This document shows, in pieces, positions 1 through 7,790 of a stretch of DNA of 8,981 nt. Below the pieces are notes generated by a model. It was given only the letters and a program-made list of their open reading frames with translations. It did not search any database and had not been told where the DNA came from. The translations under genes were made by a program, and so were the position numbers. Every line of letters begins with the position of its first letter. Position 1 is the first letter of the stretch. The DNA is from JAFDZV01 sp966128725 (GTDB lineage: Bacteria; Bacteroidota; Ignavibacteria; OLB7), in contig CBHYLN010000181.1 in NCBI GenBank assembly GCA_966128725.1, positions 1 through 8,981 of the forward strand. The letters run 5' to 3'.

Positions 1-1
1 G

Positions 2-1393
2 GATGTTTCGTGGCGCGACCGCGCATTTGGAGTTGGTGGCTCGCTTGTGGTACGCCTGGGTTCGGATCCAGCAGCGGACAGGCTTGCCCTTGATTCGCTG
101 CCGCGCCCGGATTCGGTTGTCGCCAGAGCGGATACCGTTCGGCCGGATACGTCGCAACCGATCGCAAAGGCGCCACCCCGTTTGGCGGCATCGATCCGCA
201 TGGAGGGCATCGACGACAACGGCGTATTGCAGCGCGCGGCGGTGATCCGCGTTGGCGAGGTGATCTTTCGCGACAATATCCCGATACTGCCGGCCATTTA
301 CTTCGATCACGGCGCGGACACGATCGCCGCGCGGTACCCGCAGATGGTGGCGTCGGCCACCCGTGAGTTCAGCTATGCCTCGGTTGCCGAGTTCCATGCC
401 CTTGAGATGTCGCATCGTGTGCTTGACCTGATCGGGTATCGGCTGCGGAAAAATCGGAGCGGCAAGCTGTTGTTGTACGGCACAACATCGGCCGACGAGC
501 CGGACGAACTGGGCGTGAAGCGGGCCGAACGAATACGCACATATCTCGCAACCGTTTGGGGCATCGCACGGAACCGATTGGAAACGCGCGCCGGCATCGG
601 ACCAATGCCGCGCTCGGATGACGCAACCGAGGATGGAAGAGTTGAGAATCGCCGCGTGGTGATGGTGGGCTCCGAGCCCGATCTGCTGAACCCGATTGCA
701 ACCGAGCGGGTGGTTCGCGATTTCAATCCGCCCAGCATCCGGCTGACACCGGTAATGGAGGCGGAAGCCGGCGTTGCCGCGTGGGATATCAAAATCCTGG
801 AGGGCGCCCTTGAGCTTGCCTCATTCACCAGCGCCGATGCCCGAGCCGGCCGTACAGGACTCCTGTGGCGGTTGGACGATCGTCGAATCGACGGCACGCG
901 GGGCCAGCTTGTCGCGGAACTGCGTGTGCGCGATTCCGTTGGCCAGGTGTTATTTGCACGCGATACCATCGGCCTGCAGGTTTCCCGCGACAGCACCGTA
1001 TTGCTGGGCAACCGCACCGAGCACGGCGAACGCGAACGCCTTGCATACTCCCTGGTTGGATTCGGCTATCGTTCGTCCGTTGGCGACAAAGGCCACGAGG
1101 AGCTTCTGGCCGAGTTGGCATCGCAACTGCGCGGACAGGCCCAGATTCACGTGACGGGTTATACCGACCGCATCGGCGACGACGCCTATAATGCCGAACT
1201 TTCGAGAGCACGCGCACAGTATGTTGCCGACGCATTACGCGAGTTGGGCGCAAAGCTGGGAATTCGGGGATTGACGGTGGAGATTCGCGGTGCAGGCGCT
1301 GATACGCAGCGGTATCCGAACGATTTACCGGAAGGACGCGTGCTGTCGAGAGGGGCCACGGTTGTTGTGGAGCAGCCGCGCCAGCAGAAGTAG
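2..1393 (+). CDS. OmpA-family outer-membrane protein, 5'-truncated, with two OmpA-like modules
   Basis: The reading frame is open to the left edge, so the true start lies outside; a GTG at 47 is in frame but only internal. Residues are counted from nt 2. The first 20 or so (WRDRAFGVGGSLVVRLG) look like the last strand of an outer-membrane beta-barrel, followed by a Pro/Asp-rich linker. Residues ~93-223 form an OmpA-like module (LPAIYFDHGADTI, later VKRAERI and ENRRVVM) lacking the usual GHTD motif. A beta-rich segment follows at ~230-333. Residues ~351-458 are a canonical OmpA C-terminal domain with GYTDRIGDDAYNAELSRARA; D389 and R404 match the Asp and Arg that bind diaminopimelate in peptidoglycan. 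The likely role is anchoring the outer membrane to the cell wall. It ends at a TAG, convergent with the signalling cluster, and no clear terminator follows. The family call is firm; the barrel is inferred from few residues. Confidence 0.85.
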   Translation, partial: DVSWRDRAFGVGGSLVVRLGSDPAADRLALDSLPRPDSVVARADTVRPDTSQPIAKAPPRLAASIRMEGIDDNGVLQRAAVIRVGEVIFRDNIPILPAIYFDHGADTIAARYPQMVASATREFSYASVAEFHALEMSHRVLDLIGYRLRKNRSGKLLLYGTTSADEPDELGVKRAERIRTYLATVWGIARNRLETRAGIGPMPRSDDATEDGRVENRRVVMVGSEPDLLNPIATERVVRDFNPPSIRLTPVMEAEAGVAAWDIKILEGALELASFTSADARAGRTGLLWRLDDRRIDGTRGQLVAELRVRDSVGQVLFARDTIGLQVSRDSTVLLGNRTEHGERERLAYSLVGFGYRSSVGDKGHEELLAELASQLRGQAQIHVTGYTDRIGDDAYNAELSRARAQYVADALRELGAKLGIRGLTVEIRGAGADTQRYPNDLPEGRVLSRGATVVVEQPRQQK

Positions 1394-1767
1394 GCGGCAG
1401 TCACCGGCATTGTCCCCCGGAAGAATTTCAACACTGCAACGCACCGGCTTCCGAAACCAGAACAACGCTCAAGAATGGTAGTGGATGCATCGGGAGTGAC
1501 GGTGTAAACAACGAATGGCCGCACAATACTTGCACGGCCACTCGATGTTGGTTTTCCGGTTGCCCATGGGACGAGGGACTCGAGTTGGACAACTCAGACG
1601 AACCGCAAGCATCTGTCCAGATAGAAACGGAAATTCCTGGGATTGAAAACAATCGATCAGCAAAACAACTCGCGATTTCGACTTGGCAGTGCCGGACCAT
1701 ACACGTCAGATTGCCCTGGTAGAAGCACACGAGTTCCGTTTCAAAGAGCCATTGGTATCGTAAACTC

Positions 1768-1795
1768 TCGGCCGGCAAGCCGGCCGACGTCGGCC
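1768..1795. repeat. Two overlapping GC-rich palindromes sharing one arm
   Basis: TCGGCCGGC (1768-1776) and GCCGGCCGA (1779-1787) are perfect 9-base complements separated by AA. The last six bases of the second arm (GGCCGA, 1782-1787) also belong to a perfect 14-bp palindrome that ends with TCGGCC (1790-1795). The middle arm can therefore pair with either side, giving mutually exclusive hairpins in RNA or a cruciform-prone site in DNA. Terminal loops would have to open to at least four bases. No U-tract follows on either strand, so it is not a standard terminator. Function is unknown. Confidence 0.7.
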
Positions 1796-1872
1796 CTGAA
1801 CACCGACACTGGGGGGGGTACGATCAATGCCGCGGAAACACAGCCCGAGGTGCCGGCTATCACTTCCGCCCA

Positions 1873-1895
1873 CTTTTTGGTAGTACGCCAAAAAG
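1873..1895. repeat. 8-bp perfect inverted repeat with 7-nt loop
   Basis: CTTTTTGG (1873-1880) and CCAAAAAG (1888-1895) are perfect complements around TAGTACG. The stem is AT-rich and has no T-run beyond it on either strand, so a terminator role is doubtful. It lies in the gene-free stretch. Confidence 0.5.
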
Positions 1896-2196
1896 AAAGA
1901 CTCGCGCCCCAACACTACAGCATACATCCTGCTCACGGCTGCGACAATAGTATCGCTTGGATGCCAACCGCGCTTTTGATGGCCTTTTCTGCCTGAAGGT
2001 CATCAAAGCAGCCATTGACAAAATGGACCTCAATTGCCGTGAATGCACTTCACTTTGTGGACCTCGTGAAGTTGACCCCCATCGTTACAATGGCATGGGT
2101 CGGTAATCGGTAGTTATGCTTTCATGCAGAGCGCGAGTCAAGTTCTCTTAGAACACCCTTTGTCCCGTAGAACGTGCGCAAAACTAGAAGGGCAAC

Positions 2197-2304
2197 ATGA
2201 GGAGAGGATGAGAGTGCGGACCCGCCTTCGGTTTCTTCCAGTGCTTATCCCCTCTTTGTCTGCGCGCAACAAAACTACCTCGCGAATATGAGGAGAAGAT
2301 GAGA
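2197..2304. repeat. Pair of 17-bp imperfect direct repeats
   Basis: ATGAGGAGAGGATGAGA at 2197-2213 and ATGAGGAGAAGATGAGA at 2288-2304 differ at one base and are spaced 91 bases apart. They lie just beyond the 3' end of the three-PAS kinase gene. The purine-rich sequence contains AGGAG, but no open frame of note follows either copy. Function is unknown. Confidence 0.55.
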
Positions 2305-2340
2305 TGCCGGATTCGTCGTTGTTTGGCGAAACGAACACCG

Positions 2341-4254
2341 TTACAACGGCAGGGACAGGCTGACAACCGTACCATAACCCGGCGAGGTGTTGATGTGTAT
2401 TGTGCCCTTATGCACGTCGAGGATCGAGCGTACAATCGAAAGGCCCAACCCATGGCCTGGCGTGCTCCGCGACACATCCGAACGGTACAACCGATCGAAT
2501 ACGTGCGGAAGATCGGACATCGGCACCCCGGCCCCTTGATCGGTGACAATCACCACCAGCCGATCGCCATCACGAACGGCCCGAAGGCGTACAACGGCAC
2601 CGTCGGGGGAATACATGATGGCATTGTCCAGCACGTTCGCAATCGCGCGCCGCAACAGGTGTGGTATGCAACGCACCAAGACGTCGGCCTGTGCTTCGGA
2701 ATCCAGATAAATGTTTCTGGCAAGAGCAGCCGCGCCAACGTCAACAATGCTGGTATCCACAAGCCACCGAGCGTCGACCTTCTCCATGCCATCGCCACCG
2801 CCGGAAGCATCCAGCGCCGCCAACAATAGCAAATCGGAAGCCAGGCGATCCAGCCGGCGCGATTGCCGGTCGATCCGTTCGAGCGCCTCGGCCGTGCGCG
2901 CATCGTGTTCCGAATGGCGCAACAGGTCCAGCTCGGCACGCATAACGGTAAGCGGGGTGCGAAGATCATGGGAAGCGTCGGCTACGAACCGAGCCTGCGA
3001 ACGGCGAACGCGCTCGGCGCCGTCCGACTGTACTGGCATCACCACGGCGGCGGCCTCCTCCGCCTGGCGCAGCAACACGTCGAACGAGTGTTCCAGTGTA
3101 TCCGGATTCTGCTGACTGAGGTGGTCCCCTTGCATGCCGGCAACAACGAACTCGCGTCCCTCCACCCAGACACAGGCGGCAATTATCTTCACGGGCACCG
3201 TGTCCTTGCGACCAGTCACCTGCTGCCCGGCAAACCGGACACGGTGTTCGGTTCGCAGTTGCGCTACCAGGCGGTACCAATCGTTCACCGAAGCCAGAGT
3301 CTGTTCGATGTCGGCAACGGTGCGCAACCGCAATTCCTGGCGCGTATATTCCAAAGCGGCACAGGCTGCATTGTTGGCATCCAACAAACGCCCTGTAGCC
3401 GGATCGATCACCAGGAAAGGACTAGTGGATTGTTCGATCAACAACCTGAACCGTGATAACGCATGCTCGTGACGCATTCGGCCGGTGATGTCGGAACAGA
3501 TTCCATCGGCATGAAGCACTCCGTCGACGGTGTACGTCCCAAGGGCGCGATCGTGTACCCAGATTTTTGTGCCGTCCTTGCGGATCATGCGAAATTCCAC
3601 GTCGTAGGGCTCGCTGAACCGAAAGAGGCGTGTCATCTGGATCTCACACCGCTCGAAATCCATGGGGTCGATCAGGTGGTGGCACAGATCAGGCCCCATC
3701 GCATATATCTCATCAGGCGTATACCCAAGCACGGATTCCACACCTGCGCCCACGAAAACCACCTGGCGATGTGCTGTCATCGTCCAGAGCACATCTGGTA
3801 TGTGATCGATCAGCCGGCGGAGACGCATGGGGTCATTTGCTCGCGCGGCAATCGCCATCCGGTCAGCCGAGGACTCGCCAACCAGCTTCATCGGCACTAT
3901 CCATGCCACATTGGAATTCGACTGGTTTTGCTGATCCACCAAAACCACCCGGACAATCGCACCTCGATCGTACACACCGCTTCCACAAAGGGTCGCATGC
4001 ATCTCCACAGCATTCGGGCTGGCCGCCAGTAATGCGTTAAGAACGGACTGCATGCCACCGCCACCCGGCAACCGAAGCGCTCCGCCAAGCAAATGTGTAC
4101 CGGCGGCAAGTTTCCCGAACACATTCAGCGCCGCATCATTCAATTCTTGAATGCAGCCGGACATGTCGGTGACAATCACCGGATCGGAGGTCAGCGCGAA
4201 TAACGGGACTCCTTGAAGAGTCGGGGTTAGAGTCGGAGTCGGGATAGGCTCCAT
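2341..4254 (-). CDS. Soluble three-PAS sensor histidine kinase
   Basis: A 637-residue protein ending in TAA. After a Pro/Thr-rich start (PTPTLTPTL, residues 5-13) come three PAS regions: ~15-125 (degenerate), ~145-258 (classical, with PAC segment FRMIRKDGTKIWVHDRA and ending SDITGR) and ~265-378. A linker of ~385-420 leads to a HisKA domain with the phospho-acceptor H429 in FVADASHDLRTPLTV. The ATPase domain has an N-box with N540 and N544, G1 box DQGAG (572-576), F-box F586 and G2 box GHGLG (600-604), so the catalytic core looks complete. In the N-box the usual Lys of NAIKYS is Met547. There is no signal peptide or membrane segment, so it should act in the cytoplasm by autophosphorylating and passing phosphate to a receiver. 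It lies 371 bases downstream of the larger kinase on the same strand, and its transmitter is a close paralog of that one. The sensed signal is unknown. The ATG has no clear Shine-Dalgarno; the next Met (M31) would cut into the first PAS, so ATG 4254 is preferred. Confidence 0.93.
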   Translation of the reverse strand: MEPIPTPTLTPTLQGVPLFALTSDPVIVTDMSGCIQELNDAALNVFGKLAAGTHLLGGALRLPGGGGMQSVLNALLAASPNAVEMHATLCGSGVYDRGAIVRVVLVDQQNQSNSNVAWIVPMKLVGESSADRMAIAARANDPMRLRRLIDHIPDVLWTMTAHRQVVFVGAGVESVLGYTPDEIYAMGPDLCHHLIDPMDFERCEIQMTRLFRFSEPYDVEFRMIRKDGTKIWVHDRALGTYTVDGVLHADGICSDITGRMRHEHALSRFRLLIEQSTSPFLVIDPATGRLLDANNAACAALEYTRQELRLRTVADIEQTLASVNDWYRLVAQLRTEHRVRFAGQQVTGRKDTVPVKIIAACVWVEGREFVVAGMQGDHLSQQNPDTLEHSFDVLLRQAEEAAAVVMPVQSDGAERVRRSQARFVADASHDLRTPLTVMRAELDLLRHSEHDARTAEALERIDRQSRRLDRLASDLLLLAALDASGGGDGMEKVDARWLVDTSIVDVGAAALARNIYLDSEAQADVLVRCIPHLLRRAIANVLDNAIMYSPDGAVVRLRAVRDGDRLVVIVTDQGAGVPMSDLPHVFDRLYRSDVSRSTPGHGLGLSIVRSILDVHKGTIHINTSPGYGTVVSLSLPL

Positions 4255-4625
4255 GGGGCGCTCAACGGAATCAACTCAAACACTGTGTAAAACGCACGTA
4301 CCAATTCATCCGTGAGCGCACAACTGGCAGCACTTGGGGGACGGCTTGAAACTCGGCAGGCAGAACGTTGAAGTGGTAATTGAATACATACAGAGATCCG
4401 TTCAATCAATGAATACACAACACCCCCGCATGGCCCCAATCCACACAGAAGGATCGTACAAATTGTTGAACGGCTCGAGAGCTGAACGGCTATGAATGCC
4501 GCTTAACTATCAATCACCATAATCAATGTACGGGACACAGATGAGGCTGAGATGATTTTCGAACTGGGGGACATACGGTGGTGGCGAGTGCCAGTACAGT
4601 TCTCTTTCCGTTCGTTGGAGATCGA
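4255..4625. other. Intergenic region between the two kinase genes
   Basis: This 371-base gap on the leader side of the three-PAS kinase holds no recognisable gene; a short minus-strand frame at 4227-4439 overlaps the kinase start and has no domain. It contains a direct repeat TGAATACA (4381 and 4410), an inverted pair ATTGAA/TTCAAT (4379-4384, 4401-4406) and a possible minus-strand promoter. The length suggests that the second kinase is not strictly co-transcribed with the first. No clear terminator for the larger kinase was seen. Confidence 0.5.
4381..4409 (-). promoter_or_regulatory. Possible promoter for the three-PAS kinase
   Basis: On the minus strand, TTGATT (4409-4404) is followed after 17 bases by TATTCA (4386-4381), a moderate match to a sigma-70 -35/-10 pair about 127 bases before the kinase ATG. 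The region also contains the short inverted pair ATTGAA/TTCAAT. The host may use a non-canonical housekeeping promoter, so this is only a pattern match. Confidence 0.25.
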
Positions 4626-7600
4626 TCAGGGTTTAGCGCCGTCTTCTCTTGAAATCGGGAACAGTAAGCGTACTGTTGTTCCAGTCCCGGGCTCCGACTC
4701 GATCCACACGTTGCCGCCGTGCCCGTCCACCACGGCACGCACGATTGCAAGGCCCAGCCCCGTACCGGCCGTATGCCGTGTCAGATCGCTCCGAAAGAAC
4801 CGATCGAAGACACGGTTGAGATCCGACGCTGGAATGCCAATGCCCGAATCAGCCACAACCAACTCGGCAAAGCCGGAAAGATGCCGCAACCCAATGCTTA
4901 CGGTGCCAGCATCGGCGGAATATTTGATGGCATTCTCCAGCACGTTCATCAACGCCCGGCGGAACATTGCGGCGTTACACCGAATCACGATCGGTTCCTC
5001 GATATCGATCTGCCACGTGATGGATTTTGTGCCTGCCAGGGTACGCAGCAGCGTAACACAGTCAAAGATCAGGTCATCAACCTGAACATCGTCGGCCAGG
5101 ATGATTGACTCGTTCGCATCAATCGTTGCAAGCAACAGAAGATCGCTGGCCATATTCTCAAGACGCCGTGATTCGTCGGCGATGCGAAGGAGCGAACTCT
5201 GTACCGCGGGGTCCAATCCGGTGCGATTGATCAGCAGATCCAACTCCGCACGCACAACGGTAAGCGGCGTACGCAGATCGTGCGACGCATCCGCCACAAA
5301 TCTTTGCTGTGCCTGATGTGCTCGCTCAAGCTGGGACATCATCTCAACAATCTCGGCTGTACGTTCGGCAACGCGCTGCTCCAATTGATCGTTGATCTCG
5401 TGCAGCGCGGTCTCGGCCTGCTTGCGCGCGGTAATGTCCCCAACCATCACCAACGTACTGGTCTGCCGTCCCTCGCGATCGAGCATCGGACTGGCCGAGA
5501 TTGTCACCCACACAAGCTCGCCATCCGGACGAAGCATTCGCAGATCCGACCGGGTTACCCCTGCCCCACTGCTCGGTGTGTGGATCCTGGCCACCAAGCG
5601 CTTGGCATCTGACATCTCCATGAACTCGGCAAGGGCTCGGCCCTGCAAACGTTCAGGGCTTACACCAACAATCTCACCAAACCGGGCATTTGCAAACGTT
5701 ATCGCCAGCGAACCATCCAGCATCACTATCCCCTCGTGCGCCGTCTCAACTATCCGACGGTGCCGTTCCTCGCTGGCACGCAACGCTTCCTCGGCAAGGC
5801 GTCGCTGGGTTACGTCGGTCATGGCTCCAATCATCCGTACGGGTACTCCCGCATCGTCGCGCATAACATATCCACGATCGTACACGTATGCGTACGCGCC
5901 ATCGCCACACAGGAACCGATACTCGTGCGCCCAGAACTGCTGGCTGTTTGTCACGGCTGCCTCCAACGACACCATGACACGCCGGCGATCCTGCGGATGC
6001 ACCCGCTCCTCCCACCAGTCCAGTGTAGGCTGTACGTCGCCGGTGTCATATCGGAACAGCTTCTGCAGATTGGCATTCCACCACAGCTCGTTGCTGGCAA
6101 GATCCCAATCCCAAACAGCATCGTTGGTTGCTTTTGCAACCAACTGGAATCGTTCCTCGCTTTGGCGTAATAACAACTCGGCCCCGATACGCTCGGTTAT
6201 CTCGAGCGATTGCCCGCCAATCATCGGACGCCCGGAAACATCGCTCAGCAGGAATTTGTATGTCAGGAAGTGCCGATCGCCCGATACGCGATCCACCCGG
6301 GTAACGGTCCCCTTATTGGCAAGCACGTGACGATCGTCTGCCTCCCACTCTGCAGCCTGTTCCGGGGTGAACAGCTCGGAGTCGGTTCGGCCTATCAACT
6401 GCTCGGTCGGGCGTTGAAGCAATTCGCCGAACAAGTGGTTGACGAACACATATCGCAGCTGATCGTCCTTTATGAAGGTCACGCCGCTGCTGTTGTCCAT
6501 GAACCGCTCGAAGAGGTTCTGAGTGGCAAGCAGCGCCTTTTCGGCCTGCTTGCGGTCGGTAATGTCAATGCCCGTGGCCACTACGTGGGAAACATCACCC
6601 TGCTCGTCCAGAATCGTATTGTTCGACCAACTGATAAGCCGTGGCGTGCCAGCCTTTGTTCGCCAGTAGTTTTCGCGAAAGGTGGAGCGCCGGTTCTGAA
6701 GTAGCATATTGAATCCACGTCGCACCATTGGGATTTCGTCAGGGACTACGAAAACATCCCAGAAGATGCGCCCCTCAGTTTCGGCAAACGTATAACCGGT
6801 AAGCCGCTCACACGCTCGGTTCATACGCACGATTCGGCCTTCGCGGTCCAGCACCACAGCCAGGCTGCCCATGGTATCCAGCACAGTCGTAATGAAATCC
6901 CGTTCGTGCTGTAATGCCCGCTGGCTTGCGACCAAGGCTCGTTCGTTCCGTACACGACGGGTGATGTCGGTAGCAACACCCACGGCACCGGTGACCACGC
7001 CCGAAGCATCAAGGGTTGGCGATACGTGTGCTTCAAGAACGGCACCGTTGAACTCCACAACCACGGTGACCGGTTTTCCTGCAAGCACACGCCGCGTATC
7101 GGCCTCGAGAGGCGAATAGATTTCGATAGCCGAACGGCCAATCATATCCTCGGGACGCAATTGTAACGCACGCAGGGCGGTGCCCTCAACAAACGTCACA
7201 ACCGCATCCTGGTTCAGCTCAAACACCAACACCGGGGCGTCGCTCAAAACACGGCGCATCTTCTCCTCGCTGTTGCGCAGTGCCTCGGTGATACGGTTCC
7301 GTTCGATCGCGTAGCGGATGCTACGCTCCAACAACCTGGCATTCAACTGCCCCTTCACCAGATAATCCGATGCACCGGCCGCCATGGCGTGCAGATCGAC
7401 ATCCTGTTCATCAGCCAACTCGGTCAGCATGATGATTGGCACATTTAGCCCTATGGCGCGGGCATGGGAAAGCAGATCAAGTCCGGTATGGCCGGGTGGT
7501 TTGTCGAGCGAATCGTCGAGCAGACAGACGTCGATATCGTGGACGGCAATGGCCTCGCGCGCCGCATCCGCTGGTACCCAGTGAACTTTAAACGCCCGCT

Positions 7601-7685
7601 TGGCATGCTGCAACAAGTGACGAAGAAGAATGCACATGCCCTCATCGTCGTCAACCAGGAGAACTCGGATCGGACTATCGCTCAT
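4626..7685 (-). CDS. Receiver / five-PAS / histidine kinase signalling protein
   Basis: A 1019-residue cytoplasmic protein ending in TGA. Residues ~5-125 are a receiver domain: acidic pocket D12-D14, phospho-acceptor D57 (CLLDDSL), T88 (IIMLTE) and K111 (YLVKG). The loop after D57 (DKPPGHTG) appears about three residues longer than usual. Five PAS domains follow: ~140-245 (ends TDITRR), ~262-378 (ends IDITDRKQAE), ~385-499 (ends LEITER), ~507-629 (DWDLASNELWWN, then WWEERVHPQDR, ends TDVTQRR) and ~637-757 (ends GDITARKQAE). A heptad-rich helix at ~757-795 leads to HisKA with H802 in FVADASHDLRTPLTV. The ATPase domain has N914/N918, DSGIG (946-950), F960 and GTGLG (974-978), all intact. There is no membrane segment and no C-terminal receiver, so phosphate must pass to a separate partner, most likely the adjacent DNA-binding regulator 105 bases upstream. 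The N-terminal receiver probably modulates the kinase. The ATG at 7685 starts right at the receiver's first strand (IRVLLVDDD); no good ribosome site is visible. Confidence 0.95.
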   Translation of the reverse strand: MSDSPIRVLLVDDDEGMCILLRHLLQHAKRAFKVHWVPADAAREAIAVHDIDVCLLDDSLDKPPGHTGLDLLSHARAIGLNVPIIMLTELADEQDVDLHAMAAGASDYLVKGQLNARLLERSIRYAIERNRITEALRNSEEKMRRVLSDAPVLVFELNQDAVVTFVEGTALRALQLRPEDMIGRSAIEIYSPLEADTRRVLAGKPVTVVVEFNGAVLEAHVSPTLDASGVVTGAVGVATDITRRVRNERALVASQRALQHERDFITTVLDTMGSLAVVLDREGRIVRMNRACERLTGYTFAETEGRIFWDVFVVPDEIPMVRRGFNMLLQNRRSTFRENYWRTKAGTPRLISWSNNTILDEQGDVSHVVATGIDITDRKQAEKALLATQNLFERFMDNSSGVTFIKDDQLRYVFVNHLFGELLQRPTEQLIGRTDSELFTPEQAAEWEADDRHVLANKGTVTRVDRVSGDRHFLTYKFLLSDVSGRPMIGGQSLEITERIGAELLLRQSEERFQLVAKATNDAVWDWDLASNELWWNANLQKLFRYDTGDVQPTLDWWEERVHPQDRRRVMVSLEAAVTNSQQFWAHEYRFLCGDGAYAYVYDRGYVMRDDAGVPVRMIGAMTDVTQRRLAEEALRASEERHRRIVETAHEGIVMLDGSLAITFANARFGEIVGVSPERLQGRALAEFMEMSDAKRLVARIHTPSSGAGVTRSDLRMLRPDGELVWVTISASPMLDREGRQTSTLVMVGDITARKQAETALHEINDQLEQRVAERTAEIVEMMSQLERAHQAQQRFVADASHDLRTPLTVVRAELDLLINRTGLDPAVQSSLLRIADESRRLENMASDLLLLATIDANESIILADDVQVDDLIFDCVTLLRTLAGTKSITWQIDIEEPIVIRCNAAMFRRALMNVLENAIKYSADAGTVSIGLRHLSGFAELVVADSGIGIPASDLNRVFDRFFRSDLTRHTAGTGLGLAIVRAVVDGHGGNVWIESEPGTGTTVRLLFPISREDGAKP

Positions 7686-7790
7686 TGCGCGTCGGCTTAC
7701 GCCATCAAAATGGGCGAATGAGAATTACGCCTCCGAAAAGGCTATCGAGCAACGAAGGAGAACCACAAACCGTCCGCACCGTGTGTGGCC
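7686..7790 (-). other. Short spacer between response regulator and large kinase
   Basis: This 105-base spacer has no gene. Near the kinase start it contains a weak dyad GCCCATTTTGATGGC (minus strand, around 7701-7715) without a following U-run, so it does not look like a terminator. Co-transcription of regulator and kinase is plausible. Confidence 0.4.

Larger units (their letters stand above)
1394..2340. other. Long intergenic region between convergent genes; no gene recognised
   Basis: This stretch separates the end of the OmpA-family gene from the end of the three-PAS kinase. Short open frames exist on both strands (for example 1643-1996 plus and 1428-1778 minus), but none gives a recognisable domain, a good ribosome site or protein-like composition, so I do not call them genes. 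It looks less GC-rich than the flanking genes. Visible structure includes overlapping GC-rich palindromes (1768-1795), a run of eight G (1811-1818), an 8-bp inverted repeat (1873-1895), a small dyad GTTCT-CTT-AGAAC (2142-2154) and a 17-bp imperfect direct repeat (2197 and 2288). No convincing U-tracted terminator was found for either flanking gene. Confidence 0.6.

Noticed and set aside
1811..1818. G8 run as a phase-variation tract
   Set aside because: It lies in no supported gene and no promoter spacing could be tied to it.
1643..1996. 117-residue plus-strand open frame in the intergenic region
   Set aside because: It has no domain or protein-like pattern and crosses the overlapping palindromes and the G8 run; no ribosome site could be supported.
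5392..6330. 312-residue open frame on the plus strand
   Set aside because: It lies wholly antisense to the PAS region of the large kinase, is Ser/Arg-rich and has no recognisable domain. Long antisense frames are expected opposite GC-rich coding sequence.
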